A DNA stretch of 64,000 nt from Streptomyces sp. NK08204 (GCF_020400585.1 NZ_JAINVF010000005.1:370874-434873), one strand, 5' to 3'. Shown: positions 18,939 to 27,871, counted from the first letter of the stretch. Translations and numbers: made by a program. The notes: generated from the sequence alone by a model not told the origin.

Positions 18939-19452
18939 ACAACCGAATAACCGGGCAAAACGGACGGCCCCCCATCCGTCCGAGGCGCCCGAAACCCTAG
19001 CTCCACACGACGCGGGACCTGCCCCAACAGGACCCACGCCCGAGCCGATCAGAACTTTCCATGGCGGCGACACGGGGTGCGTCGTCGATCGCGCTGGACT
19101 CCGCCGGGTCCAGCGCGATCTTTTTATGCGCGCGTTCGCGCCCGGCTCGCGTGCCCGTTCGCACGTGCGGTTCCTGTGCGAGCGATTGTGTGCGGGGTTC
19201 TGGCCGGTGACCTGAGTGGCAGGTGTGACGCATGTGACGAGCCGTTTGTGAGTGCAGTGCAATTGCACATATTAAATTGACCGGTTGTAGGGCGTGGGTA
19301 AGAGAGACAGTTTCAAAAACTCTTCCAGTGACACCCGTCACATCTTCCGCGCCTTGCTGCCTCCCGCTCGCCTGCGCTAGCGGAACCACGCATTCCAGCG
19401 TGCCACATGCGCAAGGGAGTTGGAGCCATCGCTGGCGTCGGGGCGCTGTTGG
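18939..19452. other. Intergenic region downstream of bldC
   Basis: 514 bp with no convincing gene. It contains a terminator at 19087-19125, then an A/T-rich stretch (about 19255-19335) with a perfect 12-bp palindrome GTGCAATTGCAC at 19257-19268. The A/T-rich part could be a promoter for an unannotated small transcript; no product can be proposed. Confidence 0.5.
19087..19125 (+). terminator. Rho-independent terminator downstream of bldC
   Basis: The arms GATCGCGCTGGA and TCCAGCGCGATC enclose a CTCCGCCGGG-type loop and are followed by TTTTTA. It lies about 150 bp past the bldC stop. Confidence 0.85.
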
Positions 19453-19692
19453 TCAGGCGTGTCGGGGGCCTTCGTCCACGCCGGCCTCCTGCTCCGCGTG
19501 TTCCGGCTCCAGGTGTTCCGGCTCCAGGTGTCCCGGCTCCAGGTGTCCCGGTGTGCTCGGGGCGGAATCCATCGCCAGGCGCAGCAGCTGACGGCATATC
19601 GGGCAACAGCGGGTGAGGTGCCGGTAGGACGAGGCGGCCGACAGATGGGCCCTCAGAAGCGCCCGTGTCTCGTGCCTGACGGATGCCGCCAT
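19453..19692 (-). CDS. Small CxxC protein, DUF6274-like
   Basis: A 79-residue product starting with ATG at 19692 behind an excellent GGAGGTG ribosome site. The N-terminal half, ASVRHETRALLRAHLSAASSYRHLTRCCPICRQLLRLAM in outline, has a CPIC motif (about residues 30-33) with nearby Cys and His residues, suggesting a small zinc knuckle. I recall similar short proteins beside bldC annotated DUF6274. The C-terminal half is a degenerate LEPxH repeat encoded by 15-bp tandem repeats at 19498-19554 and is probably disordered and variable in length. The function is unknown. Confidence 0.7.
   Translation of the reverse strand: MAASVRHETRALLRAHLSAASSYRHLTRCCPICRQLLRLAMDSAPSTPGHLEPGHLEPEHLEPEHAEQEAGVDEGPRHA
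19498..19554. repeat. 15-bp tandem repeat in the small CxxC gene
   Basis: Three near-perfect copies of GTGTTCCGGCTCCAG (third with one change) plus a partial fourth. The unit is a multiple of three, so copy-number change keeps the frame and only alters the length of the LEPxH tail. Confidence 0.85.
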
Positions 19693-19850
19693 ACGCCACC
19701 TCCGGGCCGCACATGGGAACGGGAGCCTGGTTTCTAGGTACCGAGGGAACGTGCCACCGTCAACCCCGGGAACGGCCCGCGGTGGGCGTCAGCAGGCTCG
19801 TGCCCCCGGTCCTCGGCCGGGCGGCTTCCCGGACGGCAACAGCAGAAGGG

Positions 19851-19874
19851 CCCCCGCTCGGGGGGCCCTTCTCT
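19851..19874. terminator. Terminator of tRNA-Asp copy 1
   Basis: A strong AAGGGCCCCC / GGGGGCCCTT hairpin directly downstream (minus strand) of tRNA-Asp at 19880-19954. Confidence 0.75.
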
Positions 19875-19879
19875 CAATG

Positions 19880-19954
19880 CGGTCCTGACGGGATTTGAAC
19901 CCGCGGCCTCCACCTTGACAGGGTGGCGAGCACTCCAAACTGCTCCACAGGACC
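19880..19954 (-). tRNA. tRNA-Asp(GTC), copy 1
   Basis: A minus-strand 75-nt cloverleaf: acceptor GGTCCTG/CAGGACC, anticodon stem CCACC/GGTGG, loop CTGTCAA with anticodon GTC, and T-arm GGGTTCAAATCCC. The sequence is identical to the copy at 24700-24774. Confidence 0.95.
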
Positions 19955-20050
19955 AGGTTTCGCGGCGCTTGGCTTGCTGCGTTGCGCTGCGAGAAGAGAC
20001 TGTACAGGAGGTGAGCCCGATGGTCGAACTCACCCGCTGTACACGGATAG

Positions 20051-23000
20051 TCACGGGACGGCGGCGTCGATCGCCTTGACGATCCGCTTGTCGGAGACGG
20101 GGTACGCCGTGCCCAGCGCGTGGGCGAAATAGCTGACCCGGAGCTCCTCGATCATCCAGCGGATGTCCAGCACCTGCTGCGGCACCGGCCGGCCCTGCGG
20201 AAGCTGCTCCAGGAGCCAGGCGTACTCGTCCTGCATCTCGTGGACCTTCTCCATGCGGGTGGTGTCCCGCTGGACCCCGGTCGGCATCTGCTGCAGGCGC
20301 CGGTCGGCGGCAACCAGATAGCGCATCAGGTCGGGGAGCCGCCGTATGCCCGCCCACGTCACAAAACCGGGCTTCACAAGGGCGTCCAGCTGCTTGCGGA
20401 CGTCCGTGAGGTTCGCCAGCAGCGCGGGGCTGCCAGCGGCCTTCAGACGGCGTTCACAGGCCTGCCAGGCCGTGAGCACCTGCTGCACCTGGGCGACCGT
20501 GCGGACGGTCGTGTCCACGATCTCCGCGCGCACCCTGTCGTACAGCTTCCGATACGACTCCTCGTCCCACACCGGCCCGCCGAAGTCAGCGATCAGCTTG
20601 TCCGCCGCCGCCGTCGCGCAGTCGTCGAACAGCGCCTGGATCGAGCCGTGCGGGTTCGCGGACAGGGCGAGCTTCTGGGCGTTCGTCAGCTTCTCCGACG
20701 CGAACTTCGCCGGATTCACCGGGATGTTGCGCAGGATCAGCCGACGCGTGCCCTTCCACATCGCCTCCGCCTGCTCGGCCTCCGTGTCGAAGAGGCGGAC
20801 GGAGACCGTGTCGCCGTCGTCCACCAGCGCCGGGTAGGCCTTCACCGGCTGCCCGGCCCGGCGCGTCTCGAAGACCCGGGTGAGGGTTCCGATCGTCCAG
20901 TCGGTCAGGCCCGCGCGCTCCAGCGACTCGCCGCCCTCGCGGGAGGCGGTCTCCGCCGCGGCCTGGGACAGGGCCTTGCGGGCCTTCGGCTTCAGGCGCA
21001 GCTGCAGCGCCTGCAGATCCTTGTCCTCGGCGAGCTTACGGCGGCGTTCGTCGACGATCCGGAAGGTGATCCGGAGGTGGTCGGGGACCTTCGCCCAGTC
21101 GAAGTCGTCCGCCTCGAAGGGCACGCCGACCATGCGCTTCAGTTCCCGCGCCATCGTCACCGTCAACGGCTCCTGAAGGGGCACCGCCTTCTCCAGGAAC
21201 GCCTTCGCGTAGTTCGGCGCGGGCACGTAGTGGCGGCGGATCGGCTTCGGCAGGGAGCGGATCAGCTCGGTGACGAGCTCCTGCCTGAGACCCGGGATCT
21301 GCCAGTCGAAGCCCTCGTCGGTGACCTGGTTGAGGACCTGGAGCGGGACGTGGACCGTCACACCGTCCGCGTCCGCGCCCGGCTCGAACTGGTACGTCAC
21401 CCGGAACTTCAGCTGTCCCTGCCGCCAGCTGTCCGGATAGTCCGCCTTGGTGACCGCCTCCGCCGACTCCCGGATGAGCATCTCCCGCTCGAAGTCCAGG
21501 AAGTCGGGCTGCTCCTGCCGCTTCCGCTTCCACCAGGAGTCGAAGTGGGCACCGGAGACGACGTGTTCGGGTACCCGCTGGTCGTAGAAGTCGAAGAGGG
21601 TCTCGTCGTCCACGACGATGTCCCGGCGGCGGGCGCGGTGCTCCAGCTCCTCGACCTCGCTGAGGAGTTTGCGGTTGTCCGCGAAGAACTTGTGGTGTGT
21701 GCGCCAGTCGCCCTCGACCAGCGCGTTGCGGATGAACAGCTCGCGCGAGACCTGGGGGTCGATCCGGCCGTAGTTCACCTTGCGCTGGGCGATGATCGGG
21801 ACGCCGTACAGCGTCACCTTCTCGTACGCCATCACGGCCGCCTGGTCCTTCTCCCAGTGCGGTTCGCTGTACGTGCGCTTGAGCAGGTGGCCGGCCAGCG
21901 GCTCGACCCACTCGGGCTCGATCTTCGCGTTGACCCGCGCCCACAGGCGGCTCGTCTCCACCAGCTCCGCCGACATCAGGAACCGGGGCTGCTTCCTGAA
22001 CAGCGCCGAGCCCGGGAAGATCGCGAACTTGGCGTTGCGGGCACCCAGGTACTCGTTCTTGTTGCCGTCCTTCACGTCCTTCATCCTGATGTGGGAGAGC
22101 AGGCCGGCGAGGAGGGAGACATGGACGCGGTCGGCGGGGGCGTCGTCCTCGTTGACGTGCATGCCCATCTGCTTGGCGACCGTACGCAGCTGGGTGTAGA
22201 TGTCCTGCCACTCGCGGATGCGCAGGAAGTTCAGGTACTCCTGCTTGCACATCCGGCGGAAGGAGCTGGAACCGCGTTCCTTCTGCTGCTCGCGCAGGTA
22301 CCGCCACAGGTTCAGGTAGGCGAGGAAGTCGCTGGTCTCGTCCTTGAAGCGGGCGTGCTGCTGGTCGGCCTGGGCCTGTTTGTCGGCCGGGCGCTCGCGC
22401 GGGTCCTGGATGGACAGCGCGGCGGCGATGACCATGACCTCGCGGACACAGCCGTTGCGGCCGGCCTCCAGGACCATGCGGGCCAGGCGGGGGTCGACGG
22501 GCAGCTGCGCCAGCTTGCGGCCGGTGTCGGTCAGGCGCTTGCGCGGGTCCTTCTGCGCGGGGTCCAGTGCGCCCAGCTCCTGGAGCAGCTGCACGCCGTC
22601 GCGGATGTTGCGGTGGTCCGGCGGGTCGATGAAGGGGAACTTCTCGATCTCGCCCAGGCCGGCCGCGGTCATCTGCAGGATGACGGAGGCCAGGTTCGTC
22701 CGCAGGATCTCCGCGTCCGTGAACTCCGGTCGGGCGAGGAAGTCGTCCTCGGAGTAGAGCCGGATGCAGATGCCGTCGCTGGTCCGTCCGCAGCGGCCCT
22801 TGCGCTGGTTGGCGCTGGCCTGCGAGATCGGCTCGATGGGGAGCCGCTGGACCTTGGTGCGGTGGCTGTAGCGGCTGATCCGGGCGAAGCCCGGGTCGAT
22901 GACGTACTTGATGCCGGGGACGGTGAGGGACGTCTCGGCGACGTTGGTCGCCAGAACGATCCTGCGCCCGGTGTGCGGCTGGAACACCCGGTGCTGCTCG

Positions 23001-24004
23001 GCGTGCGAGAGCCGGGCGTACAGGGGCAGGATCTCCGTGAACCTGTACTTCTTCTTCTCCAGGGCGTCGGCCGTGTCCCGGATCTCCCGCTCACCGGAGA
23101 GGAAGACGAGGATGTCGCCCTTCCCCTCGGCCATCAGCTCCTCGACGGCGTCGGTGATGGCGGTGATCTGATCCCGGTCGGCGTCCGCGGCATCCTCGGC
23201 GTACTCCTCCAGGAGGGGCCGGTAGCGCACCTCGACCGGATACGTCCGTCCGCTGACCTCGATGATCGGGGCGTCGCCGAAGTGCCGGGAGAACCGCTCG
23301 GGGTCGATGGTCGCGGAGGTGATGACGACCTTGAGGTCGGGCCTGCGCGGCAGCAGCTGGGCCAGGTAGCCGAGCAGGAAGTCGATGTTGAGGGACCGCT
23401 CGTGGGCCTCGTCGATGATGATCGTGTCGTAGGCGCGCAGCTCGCCGTCGGTCTGGATCTCGGCGAGCAGGATGCCGTCCGTCATCAGCTTGATGAAGGT
23501 GGCGTCCGGGTCGACCTGGTCGGTGAAGCGCACCTTCCAGCCGACGGCCTCGCCGAGGGGTGTGTGCAGCTCCTCCGCCACGCGCTCGGCGACGGTACGG
23601 GCGGCGATCCGCCGGGGCTGGGTGTGCCCGATCATGCCGCGTACCCCGCGGCCCAGCTCCAGGCAGATCTTCGGGATCTGCGTGGTCTTTCCGGACCCGG
23701 TCTCACCGGCGACGATGACGACCTGGTGATCGCGGATGGCCTCGGCGATCAGGTCCTTCTTCTGGCTGACGGGCAGCTGCTCGGGGTAGGTGACGGCGGG
23801 CACGCCGGTGCGCCGCCCGGCCATGCGGGTCTCGGCCTTGCCGATCTCGCCCTCGATCTCGGCGAGGACGGTGGCACGGGCCTCCGGCTTGCGGATCTTG
23901 CGCGCACCTTCGAGCCGCCTGCCGAGCCGATGCGCGTCGCGCAGCGACAGCTCGGTCAGACGGGGGGCAAGGGTGGCGAGGGCGGGGGCTGGATGCGTAG
24001 ACAT
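20051..24004 (-). CDS. hrpA: ATP-dependent RNA helicase HrpA (DEAH-box)
   Basis: A 1317-residue DEAH-box RNA helicase of the HrpA type, full length. Walker A GETGSGKT is at residues 100-107 and DEAH at 198-201, followed by a SAT motif (TSATIDPERFS, about 225-235) and a helicase C-terminal domain with QRKGRCGR (about 368-375). After the helicase core come the helicase-associated and OB-fold domains and the long C-terminal region (DUF3418-like) typical of bacterial HrpA. E. coli HrpA acts on stalled or colliding ribosomes and mRNA processing; that role is inferred here. It is monocistronic, lying between two identical tRNA-Asp genes. Confidence 0.95.
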   Translation of the reverse strand: MSTHPAPALATLAPRLTELSLRDAHRLGRRLEGARKIRKPEARATVLAEIEGEIGKAETRMAGRRTGVPAVTYPEQLPVSQKKDLIAEAIRDHQVVIVAGETGSGKTTQIPKICLELGRGVRGMIGHTQPRRIAARTVAERVAEELHTPLGEAVGWKVRFTDQVDPDATFIKLMTDGILLAEIQTDGELRAYDTIIIDEAHERSLNIDFLLGYLAQLLPRRPDLKVVITSATIDPERFSRHFGDAPIIEVSGRTYPVEVRYRPLLEEYAEDAADADRDQITAITDAVEELMAEGKGDILVFLSGEREIRDTADALEKKKYRFTEILPLYARLSHAEQHRVFQPHTGRRIVLATNVAETSLTVPGIKYVIDPGFARISRYSHRTKVQRLPIEPISQASANQRKGRCGRTSDGICIRLYSEDDFLARPEFTDAEILRTNLASVILQMTAAGLGEIEKFPFIDPPDHRNIRDGVQLLQELGALDPAQKDPRKRLTDTGRKLAQLPVDPRLARMVLEAGRNGCVREVMVIAAALSIQDPRERPADKQAQADQQHARFKDETSDFLAYLNLWRYLREQQKERGSSSFRRMCKQEYLNFLRIREWQDIYTQLRTVAKQMGMHVNEDDAPADRVHVSLLAGLLSHIRMKDVKDGNKNEYLGARNAKFAIFPGSALFRKQPRFLMSAELVETSRLWARVNAKIEPEWVEPLAGHLLKRTYSEPHWEKDQAAVMAYEKVTLYGVPIIAQRKVNYGRIDPQVSRELFIRNALVEGDWRTHHKFFADNRKLLSEVEELEHRARRRDIVVDDETLFDFYDQRVPEHVVSGAHFDSWWKRKRQEQPDFLDFEREMLIRESAEAVTKADYPDSWRQGQLKFRVTYQFEPGADADGVTVHVPLQVLNQVTDEGFDWQIPGLRQELVTELIRSLPKPIRRHYVPAPNYAKAFLEKAVPLQEPLTVTMARELKRMVGVPFEADDFDWAKVPDHLRITFRIVDERRRKLAEDKDLQALQLRLKPKARKALSQAAAETASREGGESLERAGLTDWTIGTLTRVFETRRAGQPVKAYPALVDDGDTVSVRLFDTEAEQAEAMWKGTRRLILRNIPVNPAKFASEKLTNAQKLALSANPHGSIQALFDDCATAAADKLIADFGGPVWDEESYRKLYDRVRAEIVDTTVRTVAQVQQVLTAWQACERRLKAAGSPALLANLTDVRKQLDALVKPGFVTWAGIRRLPDLMRYLVAADRRLQQMPTGVQRDTTRMEKVHEMQDEYAWLLEQLPQGRPVPQQVLDIRWMIEELRVSYFAHALGTAYPVSDKRIVKAIDAAVP

Positions 24005-24095
24005 ACGCGGTCCAGGATCTCACCTCACCGAAATCACTGGCGAACGATTTGCTCCCGACGCGGTGCGGCTCGCTCCGACGGCCCTGCGGCGGGGC

Positions 24096-24455
24096 TCACG
24101 GCGTGCTGCGCTGAGCGGGCGGTGTCTGGGCCGGCGGTGTCTGAGACCGCGGTGTCTGGGCAGGCGGCGTGCCGTGCTGCGGCTGCCGCGCCGGTCCGTG
24201 CCCCATGGCGATCGACTTCGCGGTGTTGGAGACGGCCTTGATGCCCAGGTAGGCAGTGGTCATGCTGCTCACGGCGGTGAAGGCGGCGGTCAGTACACCG
24301 ACGATCACCGACTTGTCCCCGTCGAGCTGCCACACGCCGAAGATCGCGACCCCGGCGATGGCGAGATTGCTGATGACGACCGCCAGTAACCCGTACCGGG
24401 CCCGGTCCTTCTCCACATCGGTGTCCTGAACGCCTCTGACCTCGTCCCCGCTCAT
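24096..24455 (-). CDS. Small membrane protein of unknown function
   Basis: A 119-residue product from ATG at 24455, behind GGGGCAGGGACG. Two transmembrane helices are evident, about residues 21-43 and 49-72, with a short acidic N-terminus. The C-terminal tail after residue 85 is a Gln/Thr/Pro-rich repeat (QTPPAQ type) encoded by imperfect 15-bp repeats. It may be a holin-like or membrane-anchor protein, but nothing in the sequence proves that. It precedes hrpA on the same strand, 91 bp away, and could be co-transcribed with it. Confidence 0.7.
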   Translation of the reverse strand: MSGDEVRGVQDTDVEKDRARYGLLAVVISNLAIAGVAIFGVWQLDGDKSVIVGVLTAAFTAVSSMTTAYLGIKAVSNTAKSIAMGHGPARQPQHGTPPAQTPRSQTPPAQTPPAQRSTP

Positions 24456-24563
24456 CGTCCCTGCCCCCTGACCAACACGCTGGATCAGCCAGAACGTAGC
24501 GCTGGGCGGCCTCGGTGCCAAGCGATCCACAGACCAGGAAGGGCATGTGGTGAGGGGCATACG

Positions 24564-24596
24564 AAGAAGGCCCCGTTCGGATGAACGGGGCCTTCT
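24564..24596. terminator. Terminator of the Glu-Asp-Phe tRNA operon
   Basis: Hairpin arms AGAAGGCCCCGTTC and GAACGGGGCCTTCT around GGAT, positioned just past tRNA-Phe on the minus strand. Confidence 0.85.
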
Positions 24597-24601
24597 GGCT
24601 G

Positions 24602-24675
24602 TGGCTGGGGCCGGGGTCGAACCGGCGACCTTCCGCTTTTCAGGCGGACGCTCGTACCAACTGAGCTACCCAGCC
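24602..24675 (-). tRNA. tRNA-Phe(GAA)
   Basis: A minus-strand cloverleaf of 74 nt: acceptor GGCTGGG/CCCAGCC, D-arm GCTCAGTTGGTACGAGC, anticodon stem TCCGC/GCGGA, loop CTGAAAA with anticodon GAA. It is the last gene of the tRNA operon. Confidence 0.94.
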
Positions 24676-24677
24676 AC

Positions 24678-24697
24678 GAGGTTTCACGTGAAACCTC
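24678..24697. promoter_or_regulatory. parS-like chromosome partition site
   Basis: A perfect 20-bp palindrome in the 24-bp spacer between tRNA-Phe and tRNA-Asp. Its central 14 bp, GTTTCACGTGAAAC (24681-24694), is exactly the core of the ParB-binding parS sequence known in bacteria, including Streptomyces, where about two dozen copies surround oriC. It is therefore likely to load ParB during septation-linked segregation. Confidence 0.9.
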
Positions 24698-24699
24698 AG

Positions 24700-24774
24700 C
24701 GGTCCTGACGGGATTTGAACCCGCGGCCTCCACCTTGACAGGGTGGCGAGCACTCCAAACTGCTCCACAGGACC
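24700..24774 (-). tRNA. tRNA-Asp(GTC), copy 2
   Basis: Identical to the 19880-19954 copy over the whole gene. It is the middle gene of the Glu-Asp-Phe operon, which is read leftward; the parS-like palindrome lies immediately downstream. Confidence 0.95.
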
Positions 24775-24810
24775 AAGCTTTCGTACGACAGTGTCGCACA
24801 GGGTGGTGCG

Positions 24811-24883
24811 TGCCCCCAACGGGATTCGAACCCGTGCTACCGCCTTGAAAGGGCGGCGTCCTAGGCCGCTAGACGATGAGGGC
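24811..24883 (-). tRNA. tRNA-Glu(TTC)
   Basis: A minus-strand cloverleaf of 73 nt: acceptor GCCCTCA with TGGGGGC (one wobble pair), anticodon stem CCGCC/GGCGG, loop CTTTCAA with anticodon TTC, and T-arm GGGTTCGAATCCC. It is the first gene of the operon. Confidence 0.93.
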
Positions 24884-24963
24884 TATCGGCCCGCCTGGGC
24901 GCTTCTCAGCGCGTCGGGGACGTGAGAAGCATATGGGATGGCGGGGAGTATCGCCAAAACGGT

Positions 24964-26571
24964 TTACGGCAAGCGGGGGGACGCCCGGCCGGACGGGGCG
25001 GACGGAGGTGCCGGAGCCGGGGTGGACGGGGCTGCCGGGCCCGGGGTCGCGCCGGGCTGGTTCTCGTCCGGCAGGTGGCGGCTGACCTCGGCCGTCGTCA
25101 GGCCGAGGCCGCCCAGCCTGATCTCGTCCCAGGCCTGGAGCCGCCGGTTGTCCCGGTCGAAGTAGAGGACCGACGCCTCGATCGGGGCCGGGTACCTGTG
25201 CTCCACCGCACGCAGCCCGCTGCCGCCCGTCGAACCCTCCATCCGCAGCCGGGTGCCGTACGGCAGCGTCTCGGTGCCCTCGTGGTGCAGATGGCCGCAC
25301 AGGACCAGCGCCACCGTGCCGTCCGTCTCGCGCGCCGCCGACGGTTCGTGGGCGATCGCCACGTCCACCGGGGTCCCTGCCGCCCGCTGGTCCCGCAGGG
25401 CGCTGGCCAGCCGGTCGCCCGCCAGCGCCTCGGCGGCGTTCCCGCCGGGGGTCACCGAACGGTCCGGGGTGAACTGCGGGTCGCCCATGCCCGCGAAACG
25501 CAGGCCGGCGATCGTCTCAGCCCGGCCGTCGTCCAGGACGTGCACGTTCTTCATGTGCGCCAGATAACGCTGGGTGGCCGTGGAGTCGTGGTTGCCCCGG
25601 ACCCAGACGTACGGCACACCCAGGTCCGCGACGGGGTCCAGGAAGCCGTTCTCCGCCGCCGTGCCGTGATCCATCGTGTCGCCGGAGTCGACGATCACGT
25701 TCACCTGGTACTGCTCCACGAGCGAGGCGATGATCTTCCAGCTCGCCGGGTTGAGGTGGATGTCCGACACGTGCAGCACCCGGATGGTGCTCGGGTCCGG
25801 CTGGTAGGCCGGGAGCGTGGACGTGACGTCGTACAGCTTCGTCACGTTCGTCACCAGGCGGGCCAACTCCTGTTGGTAGACGTCGAATTCCGTGACGATG
25901 CTGCGGGCGTTGCCGATCAGGGACGGCGCCGACGACAGCAGCCCGGAGAACTTCGGCTCCAGGACCGACTTCGGGTTCCAGGTGACGTACGCCTGCGCGC
26001 CCGAGGCGGCGAGGAGCGCGAGGGCCAGTCCGCCGGCCGCGAGGGCCCGGCGGGGGCGGCGGTAGACGGCGAGACCGAGGGTCGTCGCGCCGGAGACCAC
26101 GGCCACACCCGAGCGTACGGCCAGGTCGAGCGTGCCGTGCTCGACGTCCCGGGCGACCTCGTCCTGGAGGCCGGAGAGCCGTTCGGGGTGGTCCACCAGG
26201 GCCTGGGAGCGCAGCGGGTCGAGCTGGTCGACGTCGACATCCAGGCGGAGCGGCGCGACATGGCTGTCCAGGGTCAGCGCGCCCAGCGGGGATACGTTGA
26301 TCTTCGTGCCGCCGGTGAGCGAGGGGCGTAGCGCCATCCTGGTGTTCATCGGGCCGACCGACGCCTGGACGCTCCCGGCGATCAGCAGGCCCAGCCAGGC
26401 GCCGACGAGGACCACCGCGGTGAGCCCCAGCGCGCTCGGCCAGGGGCGGGGGCGGGCGACGGGCGCCAGTTCCGGCAGCCCGTCCACGGGGCGCCGGCCG
26501 GGCCGGGCCCGGCCCAGGGGCCGGCTCCGGTTCAGCAGAGCGCTCAGAGCGGCGAGACGGGCGCGGGCCAT
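24964..26571 (-). CDS. Membrane-anchored metallophosphoesterase
   Basis: A 535-residue calcineurin-like phosphoesterase tied to the membrane. Hydrophobic segments lie at about 48-70 and 180-195. The catalytic domain follows, with the metal-binding motifs in order: SDIH (269-272), GDTMDH (297-302), GNHD (326-329), an AHEP histidine and GHLHH near the C-terminal third. Topology suggests that the catalytic domain is outside the cell. The C-terminal tail is Pro/Ala-rich. ATG at 26571 begins MARARLAAL. The gene diverges from the small zincin with only 60 bp between starts. The substrate is unknown. Confidence 0.9.
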   Translation of the reverse strand: MARARLAALSALLNRSRPLGRARPGRRPVDGLPELAPVARPRPWPSALGLTAVVLVGAWLGLLIAGSVQASVGPMNTRMALRPSLTGGTKINVSPLGALTLDSHVAPLRLDVDVDQLDPLRSQALVDHPERLSGLQDEVARDVEHGTLDLAVRSGVAVVSGATTLGLAVYRRPRRALAAGGLALALLAASGAQAYVTWNPKSVLEPKFSGLLSSAPSLIGNARSIVTEFDVYQQELARLVTNVTKLYDVTSTLPAYQPDPSTIRVLHVSDIHLNPASWKIIASLVEQYQVNVIVDSGDTMDHGTAAENGFLDPVADLGVPYVWVRGNHDSTATQRYLAHMKNVHVLDDGRAETIAGLRFAGMGDPQFTPDRSVTPGGNAAEALAGDRLASALRDQRAAGTPVDVAIAHEPSAARETDGTVALVLCGHLHHEGTETLPYGTRLRMEGSTGGSGLRAVEHRYPAPIEASVLYFDRDNRRLQAWDEIRLGGLGLTTAEVSRHLPDENQPGATPGPAAPSTPAPAPPSAPSGRASPRLP

Positions 26572-26631
26572 TGGTCCCGTATGCCCAAGTCCCTCGGTGG
26601 ATATGCGGCATCGGTACCGGACAATGACCGT

Positions 26632-26982
26632 GTGCTGGAGATGACACGCGAGGAGTTCGAGGAACTGGTCGCCGAGGCGCTCGACCGGATTCCGCCGGAG
26701 CTGACACGGCTGATGGACAACGTCGCGGTGTTCGTCGAGGACGAGCCGCCCGCCGACGACCCCGAGCTGCTCGGGCTCTACGAGGGAACCCCGCTCACCG
26801 AGCGTGGCGAGTGGTACGCGGGCGTCCTGCCGGACCGGATCACCGTCTACCGGGGGCCGACCCTGCGGATGTGCGGGAGCCGCGAGGACGTCGTCGCCGA
26901 GACCGAGGTCACCGTGGTGCATGAGATCGCCCATCATTTCGGCATCGACGACGCCCGGCTGCATGGGCTCGGCTACGGATGA
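26632..26982 (+). CDS. Small zincin-like metallopeptidase family protein
   Basis: A 116-residue single-domain protein with the zinc-binding HEIAHHFGID motif (His97, Glu98, His101) near the C-terminus. It belongs to a compact minimal zincin family common in actinobacteria, whose substrates are not known. GTG at 26632, giving an N-terminus beginning LEMTREEFEELV, matches relatives I recall; ATG at 26641 is an alternative but has its ribosome site too close. The promoter region is shared with the divergent metallophosphoesterase. Confidence 0.85.
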   Translation: MLEMTREEFEELVAEALDRIPPELTRLMDNVAVFVEDEPPADDPELLGLYEGTPLTERGEWYAGVLPDRITVYRGPTLRMCGSREDVVAETEVTVVHEIAHHFGIDDARLHGLGYG

Positions 26983-27097
26983 CGCGGGCGCTCACCCCGG
27001 GGGGTGGCGGGGTGAGGCGGACGGGGCGCGTGTCTTCTTGCGGGCGGCGGGAGTTGGAGAGGTTGACGCCTTTCGTTGCCCACCGGAGGTGGCCGCC

Positions 27098-27625
27098 GTG
27101 CGCCCCTTGTACGTACCCGCCCGTCTTGCCGTCACGGCGCTGGCCGTCGCCGCTGCCGCCGGCTGTGTGAACGTGGGCGACGACGCCGGCCGGGCCGGGC
27201 CCTCGCACTCGGCGGGGCGGCACGGCGAGTCGGCGCCTGACGGCGGCCCGGTCGGCGGCGGGGGCGGCCCCGGGGGCGGCGGCGCGGCGGATGGCGGCAA
27301 GCGCGAGCACGGCGGGAAGGCGAAGCCCGAGGAGCCGGCCTCCGGCTCGGCGAGCCCGTCCGAGGTGGTCGGCACGCCGACGGCCTCCGGAGGGCCGGGC
27401 AAGACGGGCACCCCGGGGAAGACCACGAAACCGGGGGGTCCGGCCCCGACCCCGCCCGACCCCACGCCCCCGCCCACCTCTGCCCCGCCGTCGCCCGAGC
27501 CGCCCACCCCGCCGCCGCCCAGCTCGGTGCCGCCGTCGGCCGAGCCGTCGTCCTCGGCCCATGAGGCGCCGGGACCCCAGCTGGTCCAGCGGGAGCCGGC
27601 GCCCGCGGCGGGCGTGCCGGCGTGA
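27098..27625 (+). CDS. Low-complexity secreted lipoprotein
   Basis: A 175-residue protein with a short signal peptide ending in AAAAGC (lipobox Cys about residue 23), followed by an almost entirely disordered Gly-, Pro-, Ser- and Thr-rich chain: Gly-rich at about 55-70, Pro-rich at about 110-150. GTG at 27098 has a strong GGAGGT at 27085-27090. Such chains often act as cell-wall spacers. No catalytic domain is visible, and the function is unknown. Confidence 0.7.
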   Translation: MRPLYVPARLAVTALAVAAAAGCVNVGDDAGRAGPSHSAGRHGESAPDGGPVGGGGGPGGGGAADGGKREHGGKAKPEEPASGSASPSEVVGTPTASGGPGKTGTPGKTTKPGGPAPTPPDPTPPPTSAPPSPEPPTPPPPSSVPPSAEPSSSAHEAPGPQLVQREPAPAAGVPA

Positions 27626-27871
27626 CGGGCGCGGCCTCAGCGGCATGGGCGGTGGCCCTTGACCTGCGGGCTCGGGGCTCGGTTTGCCTTGAGGGGTGGT
27701 GGGTGCGTATGGTGGTAGATCGTTTGATCCCATTTGCCCGGCGCCACCAACAGAGCGCGCCGTGTGGCGCGTACTCTCCCTTGCCGTGGCGGACCGCATC
27801 GAGGCGGTCGTGAGCGAATCACGGAGTTGACGGGCGCGTGCCGACGAGACTCCGGAAGGTTTCGCATTCGC

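Noticed and set aside
20120..24241. A 1373-codon open frame on the + strand
   Set aside because: It lies entirely opposite hrpA, whose helicase motifs are unmistakable; the translation is a Leu/Val/Gly/Asp-rich shadow typical of GC-rich DNA.
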